In this document: piece by piece, positions 26,894-38,004 of the stretch
How positions within the stretch are numbered: the stretch's first letter is position 1
Layout of the letters: each line of letters starts with the position of its first letter
Source of the DNA: Circinella umbellata
Taxonomy: Eukaryota; Mucoromycota; Mucoromycetes; Mucorales; Lichtheimiaceae
Assembly (NCBI GenBank): GCA_025093555.1
Contig: JAIWNF010000025.1
Location: 310,001-374,000, forward strand
DNA: 64,000 nt
Direction: 5' to 3'
The notes under the pieces: generated by a model
The model's input: only the letters and a program-made list of their open reading frames with translations
Told to the model about the DNA's origin: nothing
The model's database searches: none
Program-made: the position numbers and the translations under genes

Positions 26894-28957
26894 TTAGATA
26901 ATAATAAACATGTAATAAATAACAAGAGAAATAGAAATAAATAAAGAGGTAGCGGATGGTAATAAAATAAATGTTGTTGTAGCAGAAGTAGTAGCACCAG
27001 CCATTCGTAATGGGTTTGTAAAATTATCATGGTTATAAGTATTATTAACCCCAAGAAAATCATCCACATCAAATGGATGATCAGCAATTATTGTAGTATG
27101 ATATTCATCAAAATCTCGTCCTACCAATGCAACAGATGCTTGAGGTAGTGTAATTTCACACTGATTCAGATCATTACATTCCACTTGATCAATTTCAATA
27201 TCTCCTCGTAATAGACCATCGGAGACACCCTGTAATGTTTGACCTGCCCATTGAATGGCATGTTTTTCTTGTAAACTGTCAGCCGTTAATCGTTTCACTT
27301 TGAGTATATTATTTTCATCACCGTTCTCATCATTGTTCCACCAAGATCCAGCAAAACTTGACTGTAAAGAAAATACTGCTTCCTCATCTGGATTCAAATT
27401 GATTAACACAATATATTTCAATGCCTGTTGATGAAATATAGCATAAGCAGCACGTGAATCGGATGATACATCGATATGAACTACTTGAGGTTTAGCATCG
27501 GATGGACCTAGTGCTTCTGCAGTTACTAAAGATCCATAATAGATTGGATTGACAATCCAACTACCACCCACTTTGGACATTGGATTGTAATGGGATGTAG
27601 ATCCACCCAATTGAAGTTCTACAGATGAAAATCCAATCGAATAAAGGAATAATTGCCAGTCAATGCTCCAAAGGGCTGAAATATAGGTATCTGAAATTCC
27701 TTGAATACCCCGACAAGCTGCTGAATTGGTTTCACCCATAATTAATTCTTTATTATTTTCAATAACGATTTTAGCTGACTCTTCATACATTGTTCGAGGT
27801 AATGAAGTGATCCAAGAATGGCTTGTAAAATCAGAGATATCACCCTTGGCAACACCGAAACATGCATTCGAACTATATTTTTGTACTGTGATTGAATTGA
27901 TAAGATCCTTACTGCGTTCAAAATAGCCACTGTCAATCAAGTCTTGTAATTGCCAAGTACAGCAAATGACGCCACCTGTGAAAATGTTGCGTCTTTTAGA
28001 TATAGTGCTCTTTACACTTGTTGTTTTATCGCTATTATTAAAATAATGGTGTGACAATTGTGTTGCCCATTCCATCCATTCATTTGTATAGTCTTCTATA
28101 CCCCATTCTGCTTTTCGTACACCATGTTTTGCATATAGATCAGGTTCATTTCCAATTTGAATCGAATAAAGTAGATCATCGTCTAATAAACTATCTACAG
28201 CTAATTTTCCTAATATTTGAGCACTCTCTGTATTATTGGCATCTTCAAAGTTTAAACCAATCATCCATTTCATAGGTACAATATGACTAATTTGTCGCAT
28301 AGCATCAAATATCTGACTATGTACTTTAATATTAAAAGTAGTTGCGCCACTATTGGTTCTTGTCGCTTGTTCACCTGTTTTTGCTATCGGTGAATTTATT
28401 GATTCGTCGGAAGTTGCAGCATCTTGAGAATTACCCCCTAACTATAAAAATTATGCAGAAAAAAAAAAGAGAGAAAGAAAGAAAGAGGTGTCGTATGTAT
28501 GGTTAGTAATAATATTTGTATAATAATCAATTAGCCATATGTCTTACGTATTATGGATATACGTATTCCATATATGAAGAATAATGATAAAGAAGGTAGG
28601 AAAAAGTACATAGATCTATATATGTATATATTTATTTACCCGTAACATTAAACTACCACGTCGATCTTGTATATTTCCAAGTAATTGCAAAAATCCGGTA
28701 CTTTGTTTATTATTTGTTCTTGTACTAAATACATTAGTCCAATGACTCATTTCAAGAGAAAAACCATGAGAATATGACGGAATTTGTATGCCTGATGCGG
28801 TGCTTGGAAGTTGTACAACATAAAAATCATTACCATTATTATTGTTATCATTAAAATTCTGTCCTTGAATACTTTTAATAATGGTTATCAATGAAAATAA
28901 TATTATGATAACAGCGAATAAATGATTATTCAATTGTCGTTGTCGTTGTCGTAACAT
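26894..28957 (-). CDS. GPI-anchored glycoside hydrolase, GH79-like
   Basis: 621 aa, two exons: 28957-28640 and 28441-26894. The N-terminal hydrophobic segment (residues about 12-32) is a signal peptide. HGFSLEMSHW and, across the splice, LMLRLGGNSQD match the GH79 (beta-glucuronidase/heparanase) N-terminal core. The proposed acid/base is Glu205 in IQIGNEPDLY and the nucleophile is Glu343 in IMGETNSAAC. The C-terminal beta domain has IVNPIYYGSLVTAEALGP and KYIVLINLNPDEEAVFS. The last about 25 residues are hydrophobic, preceded by small residues (AGATTSATT), as for GPI attachment. It probably acts on uronic-acid-bearing glycans of the cell wall or environment; Mucoromycota walls are rich in glucuronans (family knowledge). 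Convergent with the UCH gene, 160 bp apart. Confidence 0.88.
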
Positions 28958-29516
28958 TTTACAATAATAAACAAATAAACAAACAAAAAAAAGATTAAAG
29001 AACGTTTCCCCCCCCCCAACTTCATTAAAATAAAAATGTTTAATAGTTTCCCCTCGGTGTATTTTATTTTAAAGAAAAAAAAACCTTATTATTGTTTTCA
29101 GTACAGGTCACGTAAAATTATTGAGGTATTATAGGGGTCTAGGTCCTTTTTATGTGAGAACATTTTTTACTTTATTTTTGTTTTCTTAAATAGTGATCCA
29201 TGAATCGATGGATTCGATCAGATAAAAAAGTGTCTATTCATCTAAATTTTATGTGAGATTACATATTATATGAGAGAGTGTGATGCAATATTACTGCAGT
29301 AATGAATCAGCGTCAATTTTTACCCGTCGCGGAGCAATCGGACCCTATTCTTTTTTTTTTTTGGTAGAATGCATTTATGAAAAGGAAAACCTTTGTTCCT
29401 TAAAACTTAAATCCTTTTTTTTTCTTTCTTTCTTTTCCTTTCTTTCTCTTTTTCTTTTATATTTATTAATAAACTTTTTTTTTTAAAAAAAAAGAAAAAG
29501 AATAATATTTTTACAA
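28958..29516. other. Divergent intergenic region
   Basis: Between the starts of the GH79-like gene (-) and the MFS gene (+). Long T/C-rich tracts (29404-29480) precede the MFS ATG, as in many fungal promoters. No gene supported. Confidence 0.45.
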
Positions 29517-31606
29517 ATGGGGAAAAAAGAAAAACCATTTCCCTCGAGACAATTGGCAATCATTTGCATTTGTCGCTTTTCTGTAAGTTTTATTGTTTGG
29601 TCATTTGAAGTAAAAAAAAAACATATTCTAAATGATCAGTTTTTATAAACTAATTTCGAAATGACCCTTTTTTATATTTATATTTATATTGATTTCAGGA
29701 ACCAATATGCTTTACAGTCATTTTTCCATTTATTTTATTTGTAAGTTATTATCAACATTAGAAAAGAAAATCAAAATAAATAAATAAATAACAAATATTT
29801 GTTTTCTAGATGCTCCGTGATTTTAATCTAGCGGATGAAGCACATCTTGGTTACTATGTTGGTTTTATTACATCAGCTTTTGCTGTTACTCAACTTTTGA
29901 CAGGTAAAATTACATTATTATTAGTATGATTCATATTCATATTTCTAATCATATATATATATATATATATATCTTAGGTATCCATTGGGGTATGTTGTCT
30001 GATAGGATAGGTCGTCGACCTGTAATTCTTATGGGTTTAATTGGTACTTTATCAAGTATCATTTTATTTGGTTTATCCAAATCATTTACTTGGGCTTTAT
30101 TATCTCGTAGTTTATGTGGTCTTTTGGTAAAAATGTCTTTTTTTTTTCTTTTTTTGATCCATATACTCAGATAATTATATTAATTATGGAATAACTATTA
30201 TTAGAATGGAAATGTAGGCGTTTTAAAAAGCATGGTATCTGAATTAACGATTGAACATTCACCTGAACAACGAGCAAGAGCGTTTTCTTTATTACCTTTA
30301 ATGTTTGGTATTGGAAGTATTGTAGGCCCAATATTAGGTGGTTTATTATCGAATCCAGTTCAAACATATCCCAGTTTATTTGGTCAAGGAGGTCCTTTGA
30401 CTGATTTTTTTACTGAATTTCCTTATTTTTTACCATGTTTGGTATCTGGTATAATCTGTGCTTTTGGTCTTATTTTTGGTTACTTTTTCCTTGAAGAAAC
30501 ATTAGCAAGTGCAATTCCAACAACATCAGCAATAAAGAAACCTATTAAAGTATTTCATGAACCTATTGAAGAACAAGAAGAAGAAGAACGTCCATTATTA
30601 GAAAATAATCAATATAAACGACCCAATTATGAAAGTAATAATAATGATGAAATCGATCGATTATCAACAACATCACCCACACCTACTTTACCTGATAAAC
30701 CAACAACACCATCTCTTCGTGAAGCTATTACACCTGCTGTCATTGCTATTTGTATTAGTTATGGATTATTTTCTTTTCAAGCTATTTTTTATGATGGTAA
30801 TTATTGTATTGTTTTATATCACATGAATATAAATGATTTTTTTTTTACTTATATATTTTTATATAGAATTATTTCCAATTTGGACAGCTAGTAAAAGAGA
30901 GCACGGTGGTCTTGGATTTCGAGCTGATGAAATTGGATTTTTATTAGCTTACTGTGGATGTGTGACTCTTGTTGTTCAATTATTTTTATTACCAAAATGG
31001 ACAAAACGTTTTGGTCAATTAAGATTATTTCAAATTGTTTTATTTGGTTGTATCTTTTTATATTTCATTCAAGGGTTCACTCGTTATTTATATGGTATAC
31101 CTGATCCAACAACAGAAGATGGTCACAGTCAAACTAAATTTTGGGTTTGGATTGGATTGATTGTTACATCGACATTAAAAACTATGTTTCATACAAGTGC
31201 ATTTACTAGTTGTACTATTCTAACAAATGATGCTGCGCCACGTTTAGATTGTCTTGGTGCAGTAAATGGATTTTCTCAATGTAAGTGTGTTTATATAAAT
31301 GAATTGAGGCTAATAGATATATACTAATAAAAATAAATATACTATTTAATAGGTTGTGCAAGTGGAATGAGAGCTTTTGGACCAGCAACATGTGGTATCA
31401 TTTGGTCAGCATCATTAGGAGCTGAATGGATTCCATATGCCATTCGAATTCATATTTCATGGGTTACACTTTCAATTGTTGGAGCAATTACATTTTGGTC
31501 AACTACAAAATTAAATCCATTAGATTATGATACATCAAAATTCTTTCCTACAGAAGAACAAGTATTTCCTCCAGAAGATGAAGAAGAATTAAATCGTCGT
31601 GCTTAA
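29517..31606 (+). CDS. MFS transporter, DHA1/ZIF-like family
   Basis: 536 aa, seven exons: 29517-29582, 29699-29740, 29810-29903, 29978-30126, 30205-30796, 30867-31280, 31353-31606. TM1 begins after SRQLAIICICRFSEPICF. Motif A is GIHWGMLSDRIGRRPVILMG between TM2 and TM3; the antiporter-type motif C region reads LMFGIGSIVGPILGGLL. A long acidic central loop (EEQEEEERPLLENNQ) separates the halves and contains a dileucine-type LL sequence that could direct vacuolar sorting. Closest in style to the tetracycline-resistance/ZIF1-like proteins of plants and fungi, which export drugs, metal chelators or organic acids. The substrate is unknown. Confidence 0.86.
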
Positions 31607-31947
31607 ATATATTTCTTACTTTCTTTCTTTTCTTTCTATCTCATTCATATATAATCAACATTCAGCATCATTTATCTTTCATCTCTTTTTTTTTTTGCAT
31701 TATTATTCAAAGTATAAACAAATATATACCACATATAAAACAAAATAAAACATAATAGAATTTTATTAAATTATCAAATAAAATATTCATTATTCCCCTT
31801 TTAAAAAACATATTTGTACGTATAATGATTAATACGTAATAAAATAATTAGATATAAAAAAGGAAGGGACGGGGAATTGTCCGTTGTGTCAATAAAACCA
31901 TATATAACTATCACTATGATGTTTTGGTGCAACTTTCTTCTTAAATT
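31607..31947. other. Convergent intergenic region
   Basis: 3' flanks of the MFS gene (+) and of the small proline-rich gene (-). AT-rich, no coding signal. Confidence 0.4.
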
Positions 31948-32234
31948 TTAACTTTTTGGTGGATTACGTGGGTTCCAGAATGTCCGAAGGTCTGGAGGTG
32001 GTGCCTATAATGTATATATATATAGTTAGAGTACCTATTGACCAATCATCTAAAAAAAAGAGTACTGCATAGCATATTATATATTATTACCTTGGGTGGA
32101 ACAACTGGAGCTGATGGAGTAACAGGAACAAAAACTTGCTGCGGATAATAGGTTTGTATCGTAATACATGGCGTTGAAATCGAATAAATATATGGAACTG
32201 CAACAACTTGCGGTTGAATATTTATAGTTGGCAT
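31948..32234 (-). CDS. 66-residue proline-rich microprotein, unknown function
   Basis: Two exons, 32234-32091 and 32004-31948, joined in phase 0 with consensus GTAATA donor and ATAG acceptor. Residues 1-48 are Val/Pro/Tyr/Gln-rich (QPQVVAVPYIYS, YYPQQVFVPVTPSAPVVPPK). The second exon adds APPPDLRTFWNPRNPPKS and a stop. There is no transmembrane segment or signal peptide. The uninterrupted proline-rich style across the intron is what supports it as a gene; too short for ordinary ORF calling. Family not recognised. It could supply SH3 or WW-domain ligands, but that is conjecture. Confidence 0.6.
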
Positions 32235-33659
32235 TTTTTTATTCTTGGTCTAATAAATAAAGTATGTTAGCATCTTCTTTATTATTTAAAAGAAAACAAT
32301 AAAAAAAGGAGAAGAAAAAAAAACCTTTTGCTTAGAAAAATTTGGACCCATAAAATAATAAAAAGAAAGAAAGAAAAGAAAGAAACTCGGAATCAAGCGC
32401 ATTGACACTTTTTGAAGTTTTTTCCCGCCAACCCCACATAAACAAAAAATTGGGGGAGGAAAGAACTTATGCATTTTTAAAATTGTGTAACATTATGATG
32501 TTAATCTAGTGTAACACATGGCCCTAGCGATTTGGTACTACTTTATCAAAATTAGAAATTGGGCTTTGATATCATTCCGATGAAAACCTAATTTGTTCTT
32601 TCCAAAAAATCAAGTAACAAAGATTAATTTTAACAACTCTTCTTTCTACTTTGAATATAAGTATATTTGTGTAATACTATATAAAAGTAATTTCTTTAAT
32701 TGGTGAAAGATTTGGTCACAGGCTTCATTCTTTTTTTTATATCTATCTATTACGTATGTACGTACGTACGTATCAATATACTGGGGAAAAAAAAAGAAAG
32801 AAAGGGTGGGTCATACGTTAATACCTGCTGTTCTTTTTGCCAAGCCATTCAAAAGCTTACTTTATTATCTTTTTCTTTATTATAATTGGATTTTAATATA
32901 TGTGAATGACTACGGGCGCGCCAATTCTGAGCTGCTGACACTTTCGTAACATCGCGTATTCTTCGTCTACGTACCCTTCTTCTTTTATTATTCAAAATAA
33001 TCACAATCTCAACAACACATATTAACAAAATTTTTAACGTAGTGTGTCTATTGAACATAGAGTTTCTATTTTTACCCATGAAATATACTCAAAAGATCAC
33101 TGAGGCATACAAAAAAACATTATAAAGAATACAGTACAATATAAAAAAGCTAATAACAAAGGAGCGAAGCAGTAAGGTATACGTAGATTAAAAAGTGGTA
33201 CTAGATATGGGCATATACAGTATCAATAATACGTATGTCATATATATTGTTGTGTCACAAATAAATGAAATTGCAAGAAAAGAACATATATAGTATAAAA
33301 GTATTTTATTATCAAAGTACCATGTGAGTGTAATTCACCTAGGAGAATGTGTTAAGATTGTAGAGTATTAATTGAAGGGTGTATGATTATAATAATAGCT
33401 ATTTGATAGCCTAAAGAGTCATATAAGTGTTAAATAATTGTATCTGAATTCATTACAGATATATGGTTGGTACTAATATGAGGTACGTACACATTAATAA
33501 TTATTGATAGAAGTGAGAAAAATTACTTCTAGTCTATTGAATCCACAATAACAACCAAAGTAGGCTTTTTGTTTTCCAAATTAAATGGGCGGTTAAATGT
33601 TATTAAACGACAGCAAAAATTATAGGTAGTCAGTTCTTTTGTATATAAATATTACTCTT
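32235..33659. other. Intergenic, no supported gene
   Basis: 1.4 kb. An arginine-rich minus frame (32849-33079) has no supporting context. ACGTACGT strings occur near 32755. This marks the transition into the repeat-rich island. Confidence 0.45.
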
Positions 33660-34390
33660 TGCCGACTTGCGTACATACATAACAGATCTGTGGCTAATTT
33701 GAGTACACCTGAGTATGTCCAATTTTCAATGCACAATGTTCCAAGGTATCAGCAAGGTCACATATGCCTTGATTTCTGATTGAGAATAAGATTTTTAGTT
33801 TGACATAGTCCAAATTATGACAGCCCTCGAGTACTGTTAGAATGCTGTTGATAATAGTGTTCATTCCCAAGTAGTCCACAAAAATTACAATCAATCGAAT
33901 TTGAACATTATTTCACTGAATAATGTCTGTTGTAGTTATATGGTGCAAGCTGTTTACGAAAACTCCTGGTTTCGAACTATGGTATGAGCACATCACCTGT
34001 CATGCCCTGACAGTTTTTAAATATGATGAATTGTAACGAACTTTTGTAAGCCAATACTTTGGGGTAATATTAAAATAGTCCGGGTAATCTGCGTAATTTC
34101 CTTGGGCCATCGTTCTCCACTATTAATATCATAATTTACTTCATTCGTCTGTCCAAACCCCTTTTTATTCGGCGTGACATCAATTTTGTATATTATAATT
34201 TTGACAATGGCGGTATGTTGGTTTTCAATGTTGACGAGCTTGTTACTGTCTTCCACATGTATCACACATAGTTCTATGAAACGTGGTGACTTGTAATTAT
34301 TGGAGCAAAGTGTTTTCCAACTCTAAATGAAAGGAGGAAAAAGTCACCCTTTTTAAACGTTCAAACGACAACTAGAATAATATGTTGGTT
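33660..34390 (-). pseudogene. Decayed 3' fragment of a third F-box/LRR gene
   Basis: The minus strand aligns with the LRR half of the 13324-15608 gene. VDYLGMNTIINSILTVLEGC here matches VDFLGMQVITNSVLTTLGGC there; IHVEDSNKLVNI matches INMEDISKFVNI; and the downstream C-terminal block around 33665-33710 (…ATHRSVMYVR-like) matches QIGHETITYAN. Nucleotide similarity continues to about 34385, where the segment ends abruptly at the start of orphan-gene copy B. Several frameshifts, deletions and stops are present, and the F-box and TPR halves are missing. Confidence 0.8.
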
Positions 34391-34811
34391 TAGTTTTTAT
34401 GTAAAGCGAATCATAATTATCATATAACACTAGTATTTAATAATAAACCCACCTAATCACTCTAAAATTGATTCATCAAAGCATTTTTCAATGAAGGGAA
34501 ATACCCGTCGTACCACATCAGCTTCAGTTGTTTTTTCCTCGATAGGTAACCAATTGTATTAAAACAATTCAAGTGCCTCAGTGACCGACTTGTGGGCCCA
34601 GTATACCTCTGCCTGTTTCTTCGGATGAAAAGAGGGTTGGTTCATAGCTTTTTTTGTTAAACTCTCAAGATCACACTAAATAGAATATATATATATATAT
34701 ATATTTGTCAATTTAGTTCATGTATAATTTCCGTATCGAATGCAATTCATACGTAAATAGTTCATACCAGTTCTTTATATGAATTAAGATATTCGTGTAC
34801 TTCACTTGGTA

Positions 34812-35890
34812 CGTAAGTAAAAAAAAAGTATACATAATAAAAAGATACGTATAAAGAAAAGAAAAAAAATGAGAGAAAGTATATTAATCATACATACCTG
34901 GTTTGCGGTGAGAAAGATATCTTTTTGAGGTGAATTTTTCAACGAGTTTAAATGCTTCGTTTCCATCTTTCATATCATTATATGCGCGAATATAGCGCCA
35001 ACAACGATTATAATATCGTCTGATTTCAACAGGCGTAGCTTCTTCAGGAGATACTTGATCAAGAAAACCATCAAGATTTTCTTGTAATGCCTTAAAAGAA
35101 TAGTCGCATTCCCGTCTTGCTATTCTTTTAGTTGCACTCCAATACCTCTCTATCCAATTGGTCTCGCAATGGTACTTCGGGTAAAGCGTATATAAGTGAC
35201 CGGGCTTGTTACCAATTCTTCTAATGTTGTTTTTTGGGTACGAAAATCAGGTTGATTTTCAAGCATGTGGTATGGACAACAAGTATATTCAGAATTAGGC
35301 TCTTTGTTACCACATTTGGCTTTCCAGTACTTTCCTTGTGCTTTATACTCATCCCATTTACCAAGACCACGCTTTTTTAAAATTGTTTCCAATCCTTTTC
35401 GATACCAAATGCGTCTTTCATTTTTCTTTCCTTCATTCTTAATTTCTAAAGTATAAAAATTTTGAATTTTTCGTTCACCATCTGTTCCAATATAATAGCC
35501 AGGTAGGATTACGCATTGGTTGACTGAATCTAATCTTGTGTCCTTTAAATTAAAGCTATTTACACGCTTGGCGCTAGGTGCATAAGCATTATGATTAGAT
35601 GATTGATCGAGTAAAAACAAAGCTTGGCACCCAGGATGAAGTCTTTCGAATAGTGGGATCACATCATCTTCTATTTGTTCACGCATGTCTTTCCACGTCT
35701 AATATCCATTACGATTGGTACTAGCGTAAAACAACTTCCGTGATTTCCAGTTTTTAATTCGCATTGTTCCATGGCAAGGACACTGAAATTCACTGACCAT
35801 TATTGATCCACCAGGAGACTTATTTCGAATCGGGTTTTCATTTTTAAGTAGCCAGAAATGAGCTGGTGATTCATTACTATAAAATGTACG
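34812..35890 (-). mobile_element. Nested Tc1/mariner-superfamily-like DDE transposon with TA target duplication
   Basis: TA dinucleotides at 34810-34811 and 35891-35892 flank the insert. Removing it and one TA restores the uninterrupted sequence CACTTGGTAGTGATT, found intact (reverse strand) in copy C near 55375. The ends share only a short CGTA inverted repeat. TA duplication is the hallmark of Tc1/mariner/IS630 elements. The element is short and carries a defective transposase, so it is probably immobile. Confidence 0.82.
34905..35885 (-). pseudogene. Defective DDE transposase inside the nested element
   Basis: Reads HFWLLKNENPIRNK…GGSIMVSEFQCPCHGTMRI, an in-frame TAG (35699), TWKDMREQIEDDVIPLFERL and LFLLDQSSNHNAYAP (second catalytic Asp region). 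A zinc-knuckle-like CCPYHMLENQPDF follows. A one-base frameshift near 35200 then leads into YPKYHCETNWIERYWSATKR (the terminal Glu of the DDE triad). The first acidic residue, normally in a '(D)ES' context, appears as SNES. The N-terminal DNA-binding part is absent. I place it with fungal IS630-like proteins having WIERYW; at least three lesions argue it is dead. Confidence 0.75.
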
Positions 35891-36830
35891 TAGTGATTTA
35901 AGTTTTATCGGTTTACAAGATTTTATTTCCTGCAATTCATCAGGTGTGAACCTCGCAAGCCAACATTCGTCGAATAAATCTAACACCAAGAAATGAACAG
36001 GGCTATTTTAATGCAATAGTTTTTTGTTAGATTATGATGGTTTGATATATACAATGTGAAGAACACCATTTATACTTACTAAAAATAAACATATTCTTTT
36101 GCATATTCATACATTACATGCCTAATAACTGTCCCTGGTACCAATGTCCATTTTTTTTCATCATCAAGTGCTTCATACATATCAAAAAAAAAATTGGCGC
36201 TTGGTGTCAATAAGAGGGATGCAGATAATAATTTTGATTTTGATGTTTCTTTTTTCTTCCGATGGTATAACTTGCAAGAACATAATGATGATGACGGTGA
36301 TGGTTTGACTGCTACTTGTATGCTTCTCCACTTTTTTCAAGTTGATTCTAGTTTCTTTTTTTTAAAAAAAAATACAAGTGTTAAAGGACATAAAAAGTTT
36401 ACAGAAACATATATAAATGAGTAAATAAAATATATCTTACCACAGTGATATTCATTTTTTTATTGATTTCTAATTAAATTATTAATGTCATTATCAGTGA
36501 ACCTGTTCTAATTTGTCCCTTTTAATTCCTCTTATTTTATACAATGTTTGCGCTATTGTTGGGCGCTGAGTCTGTTGACATGGTCACAACCTTGAATGCC
36601 AGGAAGGGACTACTCCAAAGCCCAAAAGTAAAAAATTAAAGAGAAAAGAAAAATATGGAACAGAGTATATCTTTATTCATATATAAGGCTGAGTTTCATT
36701 AAAAAAACACCGTTATTTATTGGCTCGTATGCAAAAACAAAACATGCATATTACAAAAATAAAAACTCCTATACGCGTAGTACAGGCAGCTCTAATCCAT
36801 TTATAATTCTTCTCCTCTTTATAATATTTA

Positions 36831-38004
36831 TTGCTCATCATTATAATTAATCTACGATCAACCAGTTTAATTATTTATTGGACGGGAAAAATATTTCATC
36901 AAAGGCACTTGTTGTGCTCTGTGATAAATTGACATAAGGTCATTTGAACTGTTACTTGAACAAAGATAAAGCAGCCAAATTTGGCTAGTAAATATTTTCA
37001 GAAATAAATGCAATAGTTAGATCGAATGAGCGCAAACCTGTTTTTTACAATATTATATATTAACCGTCCAGTACTGTATAATAAGTTCTTCTGAGTGATA
37101 TATTGGTACACATTTTCACATATTGAAAATACTGGTTTGAGGTGAAATTACTGCTGTACGTTCTATTATACAAAACGCTTCCATTTTCAAGAATAATGCA
37201 CAATAAAAATGGCAAATTAGTAGTGTCTTTAGAAAGAAGAGCATTACTATTGAATATTATATCAAAGAAAAGGAATTAGCAAATCACACCAGTAAGTAGA
37301 TGCAACAAATATAATTGTTGGTGCGCTTTTATGAAGTTAAAAATAATATGCAACCAGATAGATACATATGTATGATACTTTTTTATTGATAATGAAAATA
37401 AAATAAAACAAAAGCTTTGTTTACGCTCTTCTTTGTCATTGCAAATAAAGCATAAGAAAATTAGTCACGTACATATCTAGGAGACTTAACAAAATAAAAT
37501 TAAGGGAGTGATACATATATAAAAGTGTAAAAATGGGAGATTAAACATAAACATATTTTTATCCATTAGCTAGTTTTTTAATTGGATGTAAAGATATTTA
37601 TGCTGATATAAAAAAAATTCGAATCCTATTACCAGTTTTGGCTGCCGCATGTACGTATTGAATCTTCAGTTTATTTGTCACGCGATATTGTAAGATTGAG
37701 AACACCAAAAAAAAAAAAATAGAAAGATGACGCGTAGTGACTATATATTGAAAAAAGTCAGAACTATTTATGTAGTAGAAAAATGATAAATCTGATAGCA
37801 GAATGCTTATCATTCTTACATGTGGCGGATTGTTGTACGTAGGAGGTGGACTAAACAAATATGAATCGGAATTCGCTATGATGAAGGTTTTATTATGGTA
37901 GTGAAGATATTGTGATAGTATATACAATGGAGGTTGAAATGAATATATTGGTATATATAAAAATGATAAAAAAAATAGGTGCTATATTATATACAGAAAA
38001 AAAG
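36831..38004. repeat. Left arm flank of inverted duplication (3' flank of copy A)
   Basis: Reverse complement of 56612-58260 with small gaps and one large one (the 57171-57652 insertion). Includes the frame 37598-37927 (-) whose counterpart at 56692-56937 (+) is nearly identical, but this is duplicated flank and not clearly a gene. No other coding signal. Confidence 0.8.

Larger units (their letters stand above)
34391..36600 (-). pseudogene. Orphan repeat gene, copy B (disrupted by a nested transposon)
   Basis: Minus-strand relative of copy A (38005-39824). Recognisable parts: the start region near 36580 (ATGTCAACAGAC, soon a stop), the exon encoding DDEKKWTLVPGTVIRHVMYE (about 36180-36090), and DECWLARFTPDELQEIKSCK (about 35990-35895). 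The exon PSEVHEYLNSYK (about 34810-34760) and the exon with PSFHPKKQAEVYWAHKSVTE (about 34690-34450) follow. A 1,079-bp element splits the WLARFT…/PSEVHEY exon. The copy also has a nonsense codon after LDLF near 34558 and lacks the last two exons, ending at the F-box fragment. Not expected to make protein. Confidence 0.8.

Noticed and set aside
26620..27087. 155-codon minus-strand frame rich in Leu/Phe
   Set aside because: Shadow of the last UCH exon and of the GH79-like 3' end in other frames.
32849..33079. Arg-rich 76-codon minus frame
   Set aside because: Isolated, with no splice partners or recognisable motif; the Arg run comes from a short purine-rich tract.
37598..37927. Frame conserved between the two arms (also 56692-56937)
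   Set aside because: Conservation is explained by duplication of the whole flank; the two frames end differently and have an AT-driven composition.
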